A DNA stretch of 64,000 nt from Daphnia carinata. Taxonomy: Eukaryota > Arthropoda > Branchiopoda > Diplostraca > Daphniidae. The DNA lies in the NCBI RefSeq assembly GCF_022539665.2, contig NC_081332.1, positions 3,567,884 to 3,631,883 on the forward strand. Reading direction: 5' to 3'. Under the pieces are notes generated by a model. It was not told the DNA's origin, searched no databases, and worked only from the letters and a program-made list of their open reading frames with translations. Positions 1 through 11,954 of the stretch are shown piece after piece (within the stretch, counting starts at the first letter, position 1; every line of letters begins with the position of its first letter). A program made the position numbers and the translations under genes.

Positions 1-1751
1 TTCAACCTATTGTTCTGTCTAACGACTAAAACGATTTTCTATCAAAAAAAAATTTTGGGAGTTACGAAGAGGGGAACGGCTGTGAGATGAACATCAGAGA
101 AACTGGTCCACCTTTTTCCGTTTTTAATCACGCGTGTAATCATCAATAGAAAAAATATATGTACAGGGAGGGCGCGACTATAGACCTATTATAAGACCGG
201 TTTTGCATATGCCGGACTAGTAGACCTATCTAGTCCGGCCTATTGTTGTTTATTCCCCCCTCCGTTGGGCATGTAATGCGCAACCACCACGTTAACGGTG
301 GGTTACTCTTTTGATGGCTCTTTTTTTTTCAATTGTGCATACAGAGGCTCAGCTTCAATAATTTTTTTAGAAGACGGACAATGAACAATCAAGTTTCATA
401 CGGCGTAAAATTTGTATTGCCCATGTCCATCTCATGATGGTCGAATTAAAGTGTTGCGTAACCCCTCGTGTGAATGGTGACTGTTGGACATTGATGAAAA
501 ACAGGTTTTGCAGCTTGGCAACGCTGGATTTGAATAAAAAATGAATAGGCGTACTGCTGTGAATTAACATCTGAAACCATTTTCGCGCGAATAAATAATA
601 TTATTAAATTTTCTTGGTACAAAAAAAACGAAAATTCATGGAATTGGCAGCGTTGGGCGTTCATCTTTTTTGACGACATTTTTAAGTGTCTGCCTTTTTA
701 TTCAAGGTGATCCAGTTTTGTTAATTGCCCTTTTCCGTTCGGTTTGATGTAAATAAATTTTCCAAGAAATTAGTGATTTTTACCTCCCCCAGACAGACGA
801 AATTGCGAAAATCAAAAAAAAAAATAGAATGTTATCGTCTGGCAATGTCTCTGCGCAGAAATGACGGAATCCAATTTTGAATATCAATTTGCTCTAGCAA
901 ACCACCCCCCTCCAAAAAAAACGTCATCACACAATTTCTTCGTATTACTTGGAAAGGCGTTTGTTCTATCCAAAGTCATCTGCGTATGTTAAACAGACAT
1001 TGAATCACTTGTTTTTTATCGTTACGAAAAAGAAAAAAGGCACAAAACTACGCTGTGTGTATATATAAATACAATAGAATACTATATATGTCCAAATACC
1101 AAAAAAAAATGTTCTATTCTAAATAAGCAAATGGAAAACAAGTGGGCGAATAAATAAAACAAGCACGGTATTTGGCTAAACAGCACTAATAAGGTGATTG
1201 GGATGTCGTCAAGGTCGATTTTTCTTTTCTTCACGTGCATAAACTACCAGCATCGCGGTCGAAGGCTGTGCATGCTACCATTATCAGTTTCTTCCCAAAT
1301 GCGGACATGAAAAAAAAAAAAACGAATGACGAAAATAAAAATAAAAAATAAAACAAATTTTGAAAAAATGACAACGCCGCACAACAATTTTCACGAATGG
1401 CGGGATGAATATTTAAAGAAAGAAACTAAAAATGAGGTAACGATTCGTAAAATTTAAATTAAATACATTTCGCTTGGTTTATTTAGTTGTGGGGACAACG
1501 AAAAATGCCGGTAAAATAAATCTGCCGGTTGCCAACTGAGAGGAAATAAAATCAAACAGATAAGAGGGGGCAGCAGCAGCAGTACATAGGAAAAGACGAA
1601 AAAAAAGGCCCATAAAAATGTCCAGCTCTAACTGCACACACTCGAATGTCTCGAACGCAAAAAAAAAAGATGGTGGTGGTATATAGTGGTCGATATCGCC
1701 GTTGCTATTGCGTCAGAGTCGACAAAATCTTCTATATCCGCCATTTGCTGA

Positions 1752-1767
1752 GTGTGTGTGTGTGTGT
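1752..1767. repeat. (GT)n microsatellite
   Basis: Eight consecutive GT units in a pyrimidine-rich, T-tract-rich stretch. Confidence 0.85.
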
Positions 1768-2080
1768 CGTCCTCGTTGCGTCTCCTTTTTTTTTTGCAAT
1801 TCCCTTTTTTTCCCTGCTATTTCCTTCCCCTAATTTTCTTTTTTTTTCGTGAGTGTGTGTCCCTCCCTTCTAGCCCGGCAACCACAAACGCCTGTATAAG
1901 TTGCTGGCCGAGATGTTTTAGCTCCTCCCTTCCCCGTGTGTGTGTGTTATCCCCGTCGGTCCATATCCTATTCGCAGCAGTCGACGACACATCGATCGGC
2001 TGATAAATAAATTCCGCAACTGATGCAGCCGCAGAGCCCATGCATTTATAGCTCTCCCCTCCCCCCCGCTTCCTTGTGTC

Positions 2081-2097
2081 GCTCTCTCTCTCTCTCT
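2081..2097. repeat. (CT)n microsatellite
   Basis: Uninterrupted CT dinucleotides, followed by the AT-rich tract near 2100-2125. Confidence 0.85.
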
Positions 2098-4235
2098 TAT
2101 ATAGCTCTATATACATATACATAAAATGAGAAAAAGGAGGGGGGGGGATATTTTTCTTTTTTTTTCCCAGGGACTGGTGATGTAGACATACTTCGGGAGA
2201 GTGGGTTTTATATATAAGGACCGCACAAAGTCAGTTGCAGCATCCATCCATTCAACCGCCCGATAAATGGCCTGCGAAAAAAAAATGGCCGACTGCGAGA
2301 GAGTAAGTTCATCGAGTCCAAAACTGTTTCTTACGTCTACTATGGTTGGAAATATATATTTTTTTTGTTTTAAGAAAAAGAAAATATTCATTTCTTTTTT
2401 GTTGGATAGCCCATGGCGCTATTTGCCCGTGTGATGTCATATACGATAACAATAGACTAGAGTATGCTGTTTGCTTTATAGATCCCTTTCTGTGTTTAGA
2501 TCACTTTTGAATAGACCCACGAGAAAAATAATAAAAGAACATTGATCTTGGCATTATATTCTATTGGCATGTCTACATCAGAATTGCATTCGTTTGCATA
2601 TTGGGTGTATGGCGTGGCTTTTTACCTAGGCAACAACGCTACCGTTGTATGCCGATCTCTTTCGCTTATAAGCAGGTATCGATTTCAGCGAAATTTTTCT
2701 ACGAATTGTTTTTTTTTAGAAGAAAAAAAAAGAAAATTGAATCGCTCTGCAGTTGATTTAGTCTCCCCATTCTCTGAACAAAAATGGGTATTCAAGAAAT
2801 ACATTCGGTATTCATAGCTCTAAAATCCAGAAAAAAAGCACACACAAAGTAGAAATGGAGAAAAGGAGCTTTTTTTCTTTTCCTTGAATAGAGAATCATT
2901 TCGTCTGCGTTGCGTGGCTATCCCCTTTACTGAGCTCGTCATCTATTTGAATGATTTCACATCGAAGGACGAGAGCCTCTTTTTATTTATGACTCTCATT
3001 GCTGAGACGCCTCACTTTATATCGTTTCTATGCAGCATCGATAAAAAAACATTTGCACTGTTTGCCCTAGATGGCCAAAAGCAACGCTGATGGATATAGG
3101 CTATACATATCACACGAGGGAGAAAAGAAGTGGGGAATCCATACAGACGGCAACGTCATTGGCTGCTTTTTCTTTTTTTTTGACGATAAATGCGTTATTT
3201 ATTTGCTGGCCAAAAAGATACAAATCTTCGTGCAGGACAGAGCCTGGGGGATGCACATAGCAACCGGTAATACATGTGCTGACGTGATTGGCAAGAAAGG
3301 GAAAGAAAAAACGATTTTGCGAATTTGATGGTCGGCCATTTTTTTCTGATAACTGGGCGAAAGAAATGAAAATGTCAGCTCTCATGACGACCTATGTTTA
3401 ATTCGTGATCTTGAATGAATCATCACTTATTGAATGATTTCTTCAATCAAAAAATAAAAACGGTAGCTGTGTATTTTTTGTTTTGTGTTAAAGAAGAAAA
3501 GAGCTTGTTAGGAAATACTGTCGAAAGAGGGTTATAGCCTATAATGTATACCATGACAACAAGGACGCACGTACAGTTTCTTTCAATGACGCAATTGCAA
3601 AGAAACAATAAAATAAAGAGGAGAAAAAAAAAGATTTTTTTTCTTCCCTTTTTTTGGCGAAACAGCACCAGCCGCCGCTGTTGCGACATTAAATTCGTAT
3701 ATGCAAATGACGGCGTCAGTACCCAAGTGGGCTGATATGCGCATACGTTTTTACTTCCTTTTCGACTTTATGGATGTATACGTATTTATTTATTTTTTTT
3801 TCTCATAAGTTTTATTTTTCGCCAGTCTGCAGTTTCGCCGGTTGACACGGTCTGAGTAAAATGATTGAGATACACATCACTGAAGGTTTTTATTAAAATT
3901 TTGCTCTAAAAAACGTTGTTCGTCATTTATGCAAATAATGTTGAATATTTTGAATATTTTTCATTCGTTCTAGAAATATTTAAATCAAAGTATGTAGATC
4001 TTTTCTCAAATTTCTAACCCGTTCCCTTTTTGTAGGGATGATTTTAAATAATTTCCAAGGCCAGGCACTTTCCTCACCCATCCTCCGCAGAATTCGAAAT
4101 TTTTCGATAATTCCCTTGTGGGGACTGACAATAATGGCGGCCGTGGTGCTTTCCTGTAAGTGCCACAAATGCAGCAAAGTTGATGCGATCTTTACTTATT
4201 TTAAGTTACAAGCCTTCAACTTCTATTCATATCAT

Positions 4236-4325
4236 AATAAGATGGTAACTTAGTCGGTATCGGTAACTTGGTAGACATGGGATTAGGAGTGTAAAGTTCG
4301 ATTCCCGCCACTTTCGTCGAATTTC
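4236..4325 (+). other. tRNA-like sequence, possible SINE head
   Basis: A B-box-like GTTCGATTCCC near 4297 is preceded by an A-box-like stretch containing AGTCGGTATCGG, and an A-rich tail follows near 4345. The cloverleaf is not convincing, so this is more likely a decayed tRNA-derived SINE than a functional tRNA. Similarity by eye only. Confidence 0.2.
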
Positions 4326-5833
4326 GTTTTACCTTGCCAACCGCAAAAAAAACAAAAATTTTTGGCGCCATTCAAACAAAGAATTTGCAGACGCCATTTC
4401 ACACAAAATATGTTTGCAAATTTAATATTTGGTTTTTTCAGTTTCAGGTAATCTTTTATTCATAAATTTCACATACATTTATTTTTAAATGCTGTAGGCC
4501 TAAACAGTAATTATTTAGAAGCAATAATGTCTTACCGTCGTAACATCACATAAAATTTTCCTTTCTTTTTTCGTCTGCTAGTTTTGCGCAAATATTAGTA
4601 CACACGTCACATGTGAGGTGAAACGTATATAGAAAGAAGGCGAGGCAAAGATACGTGAATGGATTTCCAAAAGGCAATTTTACATCTCAACACGAGTGCA
4701 CGAACGATACACACCCTTCGGGCAAGTAAATTTTTTTTGCAGCAGTATTACATTTAATTCGTGTTATGTATTATCTTACACATGCGCCAGACTCGTGTGA
4801 TGCCAACGTTTTCAATGGCGGACTACGTGGCCCGTGTAGACTAGAAATTCATTGCGTTGTGTGTGTGTCTTTTGTTGTGGCTTCAATTATAGACTTACTT
4901 CTCTGTGCAAACATGTGTTTCGTCATAGCCGCAGGAATAGTAGGAATAATGTTACATGGGAGCAAGTCATAAGTTATCCAATTCGAGTCAACTAACAGAA
5001 ACATTTTGTTCCTCTAGTTTAACAAATGGATCTGTAAAACGAGAGAAACTGCTTTTTCTTGTTCGTGATTCGAACGTTATTCATGTTAGTGCAAAGAAGT
5101 AATTTTGGAGAATACTGGTGGGCGTAATTATTTACTCATTTCAGCCATCAATCATGTGTATTCAGTTAAATCGATTTACGAGGCCTGAAAAATAGCAAAA
5201 ACTTGCCAGGAATCAAAGCAATTTCTTCGTTTAAATCTCAGAATTGATTCAAAATTTATTATTTGGATACATTTCTTAGTTAGGCTTTGATCCCAGATGA
5301 ACTATGATGCAACCAATTTCATCTCTCGTTCGTCCTTTGAATTTCTTTGGCTTTCAACAATGCTGATTTGCAGCCCACATTAATTTTTATCTAGTTGTCA
5401 GGGCAAAATAAGAAACCCGGGTAGCAAAATATCATTCTGTCCTTCTCCCACACTTCCGGTTCATTGAATTCATCGGTCGCCTTGACTACACGCGTCAGGC
5501 GTTCACCTACACCTTAGATACTCGCGATCGTTTATAAATGACGCCCTTAAAAAATGTTTTTTTAGCCATCTACTATTTGCAAAATATCAAACTAAAAGGC
5601 CAAAGTGACAGCGTTTTGTGAACCCTCATTCCGGCCTCGCTCATATCTCATATTCACACACACTAGTACTATATAGTTCTCCTTCCTTTTTTTTTTTTAA
5701 ACTCGTCTATAAATCGTTGGTTTATTCGTGTGCCACTGTGTCCATATAATCTACACTCGACTGATTTTCGCTGTTGGCTGCCCCTTGCCTCTCTAGTTTT
5801 GCATATACTCCCTCGAGTGTGTGTTTGTTTGAG

Positions 5834-5848
5834 CACACACACACACAC
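5834..5848. repeat. (AC)n microsatellite
   Basis: Uninterrupted CA dinucleotides next to a GA-rich stretch ending near 5872. Confidence 0.8.
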
Positions 5849-8800
5849 CCCTGCGTAGAAGAGAGAGAGAGCTCTAACAAACTTTGCGATCACGCTGTAC
5901 TCCCGTACTCGTAGACGTAGACGCTTTTTCTCCCTTCAACCCCCCCCCACCCCCTCTCACCGCCGCCTCCCTTTTGCGCTCGGTGCCAATCATGTGATGC
6001 TCCACTCAGCCAGCACACTCGACCGTATTTATTCAATACTTGCGGGATATGTGTTTGCTGTGTGAACATGCACACCAACGTCTATAACGCCCTCCACCCC
6101 CATGAATTACTTTTATTACGAATTTTTTTTTTTCTTTTTTAATTCTCTTAAAAATTAAAAATAATTCGCAAAAGACAGGGAAATTAACCCGCCTATACAT
6201 GTAACGATTGTTATCTTCACCTAGTATGCAATAATCAGCGAGGAAGAAAGGAAGATGAGGGGGCTTGTAGCACCACGCCCCTTCGGTTTATATTTGCTAG
6301 GCTACTTCTAATAGGTATCACTCGACCTGCAAAGATTCACGTGATGCCTTTCATTCCATCTCCCTTTAGGGAGGGGGATCACTCCCGTCCGCTCCAACTC
6401 TTGCACAAACGAAAGGAAGAGGACGAATGATGGGGAAGGGGGGGGGGCAGTCATTAAAGAACATCAAACAGGTCCAACGTCCGCTGCCGACATAGATGCT
6501 TTGCTAGTGGGTATTTAGCCGGGATTGAAATTTCGATGGCAAAGGTCTTATGATGTGCATACCGCCCCGCATCACATGAAAATCGCCAACAGTCCACTTG
6601 GCACAGAGGAAATTAATTGCCGCGACGCCGATCGATTTTGCACGGACCCAAATTTTGAGGGACAGCCGTGAGCAATCATCTCGCTATATGCATAGAGTGG
6701 GAGGACGAGAAGGGGGGAAGAGGGTGGGCTTTCATTTGTCCGGCAAATGATGGCGTTATAAGCTTAGCTGACTTGATTTCAGCGTAGGCGAGACTATTAA
6801 ACAGAGCCCCTTTTGGACGGCATATTAGGCAAATGATGAGCCTCAACACGACCGACGCTATAAATAGACATGTGTAGACTAATGTAGTGGATTGAATTGA
6901 TCCACTTGGCCGAGTGATTAAACGCCGTGGTGGATAATAGGCCTTATAGTTGTTCATTTGATTTGTTCATTGACACAGACAATTACTGATGTGCGCGTAT
7001 CGATTGAGATTGTTTGTACGCCGTATAAAGCGAATAGATGCGTCGATACTCGAGCTGTTTCTCAACAATCAATTATAAACAAATCGATTAAAGAGCTATA
7101 ACATTTAAAGCGGGTGGTGCTCTTTTGTGCACTACATTTATCAATAATAAAAAATATAGCTTTCTCCAAGTAGAAACAAACGAACGTTGAACATGACGCA
7201 CGATATCCCTCTTGTATGGATCGCGAACGAAAGTTGAGACCGAAAGCTCTCCATCATCCGCACGGCTATAGTAAAAAGCCCATCCGTCTCCCACCTATTC
7301 GGGGTTTGAAACTATATAGCTAGATCTATGATGGTTTTTTTTTTCTTCTTTGCCCTGTACGTAACGTGGAAAGAAGAAGGATATACGTTACATGTGCGTT
7401 ATGTACACGCTAGCGCATCCGAGTTCCGGAAAGTTTCGCGAGTGGAATAAAGCGTTTGCCCCTCTTTTTATTTTTCCCTCTTCCCCCTTTTTTTTTTTTT
7501 TTAAACTAGAGTTTCGCATATCCGCAAACTATCTGAACAGTGTAGAAGATAATGATATTAATATATATAATGGGCATTTGACTATGTAGACTAGGTTACA
7601 AGTGTGCAATACGAACTATCTCCAATTTCCTATGTATTACAATACAGTCAAGGATATGCATGTACTTGATAAATTGTCCTGCGTAGTGCAACTCCATGTC
7701 GGGGAGCGTCTAAATAGTGGACTCTGTTCAAGTTGTAATAAACGAGTCAATGGTCTTTGACTTTCGTCACATCATAACAATAAAGAAAAAAGGGGGAAAA
7801 AAGAATAAAGATTTTGAGGAAATCTTTTTTGTTTTGAGAATAGGCAAATAAAACAACTGACACCTTTTTCGAGACGCCTATATTTGGTTGTATAATTCAG
7901 TATGTGTTTTTATTGGTCGTCGGTGGTGGTCGCTCCATGGCGCAGATAAACTAAGCGAAAAAAATTAATGCAATTCGTTATAAAATTTTTGGAAAGCTCG
8001 TATTCAAATCTAAAATGGAAGAAGCATTTTTTCTTTCGAATTGCATTTCTACTGTTTTTAACGTTTCTAGAGGTTGAACAAAATAACGTAACAACTCGGC
8101 GTATCAGTAAAGGGAATAGTCTAGTAGTTTCTGTCTTGATGTCAGCTTTTGCTGTGGTTGCTAGGGCGGCCCTCCAGGAAACATACGCTCACGTAACCAT
8201 TGAAAAAAAAAAAAGGGATTTCACGTCAGCTAAAATACATAGCAGTTAGTCCACCCCACCCCCCTCCGTGAGAGTGTATGCCAAACCAAACCTTTCCTGT
8301 AAATGTGTTGAAGACGGAAGTGAAGGCTATATAGCAACCGAATATACACACACAACCTCTACATGTTTCTCTTCATCGCAAACTCGGTCCTGCTTTTTCT
8401 CACTTTTTTTCCCTTCTTGCCGAAATAGAAGGGGAGATCCTGCTGCTGTTTGCGTGTGAATACAAACCTGTTCTTCTTCTCCCCACCGAAGAGGGGGGAA
8501 AGAATGAAACACTGACGAGAGAGAGAGAAAAAAGGGAGAGAGGAAGAAGAAAGTTGAGGTAACTTTTTTTTTTCCCTTTTTCCTACCCCCGTGAGTTGTG
8601 TGTAAATAGACTATAAAAGGAAGCTTTAGCGAATATAGGGTCTGGGAGATGCGCAAACATCAGAGTGAAAGAAGAGGGGTCAAAGAAGACAGGAAATAAA
8701 AACAGTAAAAAAAAAAAAGTTTTTTCGACGTTTCTTTTGCCGTACACAACAACAGCTTTGCTGGGGGTGTACTAACCCTTATTTGTAAAGAAAAGAAGCC

Positions 8801-9545
8801 AAAGGGCCGTCGAAAAGAAAAAAAATTCTGTTGCAAATGTTTAGTGAGACTACATGATATCAAGATGCTACTGCTGACTCCCTTTTAGAACTACATATGC
8901 TTGTTCCTTTTCGTTGTCGAGGAAAGAAAGAGTAAGAAATACCGGAAAAAAGCTTCCTTCTTTTACGACGACGAGCTCTCAGCGACTTTATTTTTCTTTC
9001 TTCCTTGCAATACTTTTTTTATATTTTTAAAGATTTCCAGGCTGCTTAGGGTCTCTTGGCAGAAACGGGGATCTCGCTGCAACGTTGACACACATAGTCA
9101 ACACCGTGTGTGTGATGTATCGCAGTTTCCTTCCCTTGCCTCGCCTAGTTTTGGGAAGGTACATGTAGCCAATCATGACCAAACATCAACTGGGGCTCCC
9201 TTTTCATTTATTATTTTCAAGATCATGTCGTTATATAAACATAGAAACCTGCAGTATCCAGTAAAAAAGACACAGGAAAAAGATCATGTAGTTATTTGCC
9301 AGAAGAAGCGACTTTTCCTCGCTCTCTGTCATGAAAAACAAAGCAAAAAAGGACGGATTTGTTACACATCTTTTGTTGCTGGACGGATATACGTGTTGGT
9401 AACGTAACACTAAAAGTGGCTGTACTTTTTCTTTAAAAAAGGTGTCTAACAGGTAACTACCTACCAGATCAGACCAAAAAGGCACTGTTTGAAACATTAA
9501 GATGGAAATATTTGCATAAAGTGAGAAAATATGCCTGGGACGATA

Positions 9546-10018
9546 CTACCATGCATACTGTTTTGTGAATATGGAAATGATGATGGGAACAAGCAATGAG
9601 GAAAGGGCTGTAGAGATCTGACTGCCTCCATTGCAGCCATCTTGAGCGCAATAGCACTCTTCCCAGTAAACACCATTTTCTTTCACTCCCCAGTTACACA
9701 CGCCTGTCACACCTGTGTCGGCAACTGAAGCACAGCGCCTGATAACCTGTCTCCAACGTCCATCCCCTAAATAGACAGAACACCAAAATGATGTTTACAG
9801 TTCAGAAAATGATAGTAAATTAGATTCAGTCTTACAAACAAAACTTCTGGGGCCCTGTTGTGTGATTTTGACACAAAATGTGCCTGGTGTGACAGATTCA
9901 TCGCTGTTGCAGTCTACTGGAATGCTTTTCCTTGTGTCAAATAGTTTATAGGCACCACAGTTATCCTGCCCCTTTGGATCTTGGCTTGAAGAACACTGGT
10001 GGCATTTTATTGAAAAAC
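9546..10018 (-). CDS. Ly6/uPAR three-finger protein A (first coding exon not found)
   Basis: Small secreted three-finger protein of the Ly6/uPAR family. Insect members (quiver/sleepless, crooked, boudin types) are GPI-anchored membrane proteins acting on channels, receptors or septate junctions; the specific role here is unknown. Exons on the minus strand are 10018-9836 and 9766-9546. The first starts in phase 1 after an AG and ends at a GTAAGA donor; joining them keeps the frame. The mature part begins KCHQCSS and ends ECYCAQDGCN, with ten cysteines. A hydrophobic tail (SSLLVPIIISIF) suits a GPI signal. The signal-peptide exon was not identified: the nearest in-frame start-like codon at 10049 is TTG and lies upstream of the acceptor, so the gene is 5'-incomplete as annotated. 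It lies downstream of a second Ly6 gene on the same strand, probably a tandem pair. Confidence 0.8.
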
Positions 10019-10715
10019 CTATGATTATAAAAGGGATAAATTTCTTCAATGAAAATGAGATGCACTACAGCACGCTCAACACAGTAAAATGATTTGCGTC
10101 CATTTCGTACCAGAGTGAACAAATAAGGTGAAAAGAAACAATTTGATTAACAGGCAATGGGTAGCCATTGATGAATTAAAGGACATTCACTCTATATTTA
10201 AAAATAATTTGTTCTTATTTAAAGAGATTGCATTTAATAATAAAAGTGGACAAAACGACACCGCCCAAAACAACTTTTCTGTTGGGGAACTTTCAAGCCG
10301 CACAGTTGCCAGATTTGGATTTTGCTCTTGTTGGAAAAGATGCTTTTAAGGTAAAAAAATTATTAGGTCTATAAATTGATTGAAAACTAAGCAAATAAAG
10401 TCTTTTCTATTTTAATAAAACCAGGCATCCCGTTCATGTTCGTCAACACAACTGAATGAACAACATAATCCATAGAGTAAACAGGAAATTTCTCGTTTTC
10501 TTCTCTAGAAGGTCAGCAAGTGAGCGACGAAAAACAATAAATCAGCACATAAAAACAATCGTTTATTTTCTACAGGTGTGTAGTCATTTCACTGATAAAA
10601 AGGCACTTTACGGACGGCGTAAAAATTCAAGAGGTTGGACGGCTTGAATGGAATGAATAAAAAGGGCTGAGATTCATTTTACTATGATGTTGACAAACCA
10701 GATTGATTACACACA
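10019..10715. other. Gap between the two Ly6 genes
   Basis: AT-rich DNA that should contain the missing 5' exon of Ly6 gene A and the 3' UTR of Ly6 gene B. A minus-strand AATAAA lies at 10567-10562 (TTTATT on the plus strand), about 150 bp after the gene B stop, and could be its polyadenylation signal. No signal-peptide exon with a phase-1 donor was visible. Confidence 0.4.
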
Positions 10716-11393
10716 TTACAACCTTTTGAGGTACTGGACGGCTAAAAGTGAGGGAATTAATGCTGCTGTCATGAGATTGCAAGGTAATAGTGAGCTCGCA
10801 GCATTACAACCATCTTTGCTGTTGCAGGTACAGCTTTCAATGTGAATGTTAAAAGTCCCAGATCTCTGGAGACAATAACGTTCATCACCACCAATACCAG
10901 GCTCTCCAAGCCTGGCACAAGATCGGATGTATCTCCACTCTCCATTCACCTTCTGTCGAATTTTCCTGCACATAGTTGCCTTCACCCCGGGTAGGTGAGT
11001 AACTTCAGGAAAGGTAGCACAGTCGAAAAAGGGTGTGGATGTGTTGTCAAAAGGATCAGCACATTTTGGGTCTTCTAGTGATCTGCATACCCAGCATTTG
11101 ATGCCAGAGCCTGGATGAAAAAAGTGAAAATATGTTAAGTCTATTCCTGACGTGCGTCCTACCAGAAATATCATAAGCATTTCGTAGTGTTATGGACGCT
11201 GACAAGTGTCAAAAACAAAAACAGTTCAAAATGGCTTATTATTATGTTAGTATTATTTTGGAAACATGGTAAAACAATATAAATAGCATATTTTTCTAAT
11301 AATTAATAAAACTAATGTCATACCTTCCTTTACAGCAAATAAATAAAATATAACAATGCCGAAGAACACGCCCAAGGATCGAATCGGCGCCAT
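10716..11393 (-). CDS. Ly6/uPAR three-finger protein B
   Basis: Second Ly6/uPAR-type secreted or GPI-anchored protein, 154 aa. Exon 1 is 11393-11324: ATG, then a hydrophobic signal peptide (GVFFGIVIFYLFAV) ending at a GTATGA donor in phase 1. Exon 2 is 11110-10716, after a TTTCATCCAG acceptor. The mature chain begins KCWVC, contains ten cysteines, and ends with the family signature CTCNSKDGCN followed by a hydrophobic C-terminus (LMTAALIPSLLAV) suited to GPI attachment. Unlike the neighbouring Ly6 gene A, no intron interrupts the three-finger domain. The start is the ATG directly before the signal peptide. The 5' end faces the Kelch gene start at 11955, so the two genes are divergent with about 560 bp between coding starts. 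Ligand and biological role cannot be read from the sequence. Confidence 0.85.
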
Positions 11394-11954
11394 TCCTTGA
11401 ATTTTTATTTCAATGAAAGCAGCGTTGCGAGCTTGCGAAGTCAAAACCCGCCATTCTTCACAAGCTTCTTAAGCTACCAGCAGATGGCGATACTTTCCCG
11501 ACAGAGTGTCTTTTTGAAAAACCGCTTAAATGCTCCAAATTCCTTTTGGACCTTTCTTTCAGTTATGGAAATTGAGCTATTTTTCAAAACTGCAATTTCA
11601 TCGGTAGAACAATCTGTAACCTTCAAATTACGCAATGAAATGTGACTGCTGAGGACTAATACTGAAGCCATAAAGAAAGGCCTTGAATAAAATCAACGTC
11701 GGCTGCTACAGCTTAACGGAAATCTAAGGACAACAACAAAACAAAGTGACCGTTGTTGAACTTGAACGGAACTAGTCGAAATTTCTTATCGTTAGATATT
11801 TGAAACTTCTGCTGTTTGAAATTCTGCATGACTGCTGAAAAAAAGTAGTAAAAATCAGTAAAATTCGTGTGGTATAATCCTTAGAACATCACTTTATTTG
11901 AAAAGCAGTTCTGCGTCATAGCTTGGCTGATGCTACTTCGTAGTTCGACGAGCG
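11394..11954. promoter_or_regulatory. Shared divergent promoter region, Ly6 B and Kelch gene
   Basis: Non-coding 561 bp between two divergent coding starts. It must hold the 5' UTRs and probably the promoters of both genes. No TATA box or other element could be assigned with confidence; one CAGATGGCGATA lies near 11481. Function is inferred from position only. Confidence 0.4.

Larger units (their letters stand above)
1..9545. other. Intergenic or intronic DNA without a recognisable gene
   Basis: No stretch here encodes anything I can recognise. The open frames are short, rich in Lys/Phe/Leu from A/T runs, and lack consistent splice partners. The region is dominated by poly-A and poly-T tracts and by TG, CT and AC microsatellites. 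It could be the far upstream region or a long intron of a gene outside the window. A weak tRNA-like sequence near 4240-4320 is listed separately. Confidence 0.6.

Noticed and set aside
1646-9407. Many short open frames (up to 168 codons) on both strands
   Set aside because: They are made of Lys/Phe/Ser runs from A/T tracts, often overlap each other on opposite strands and match no family I know.
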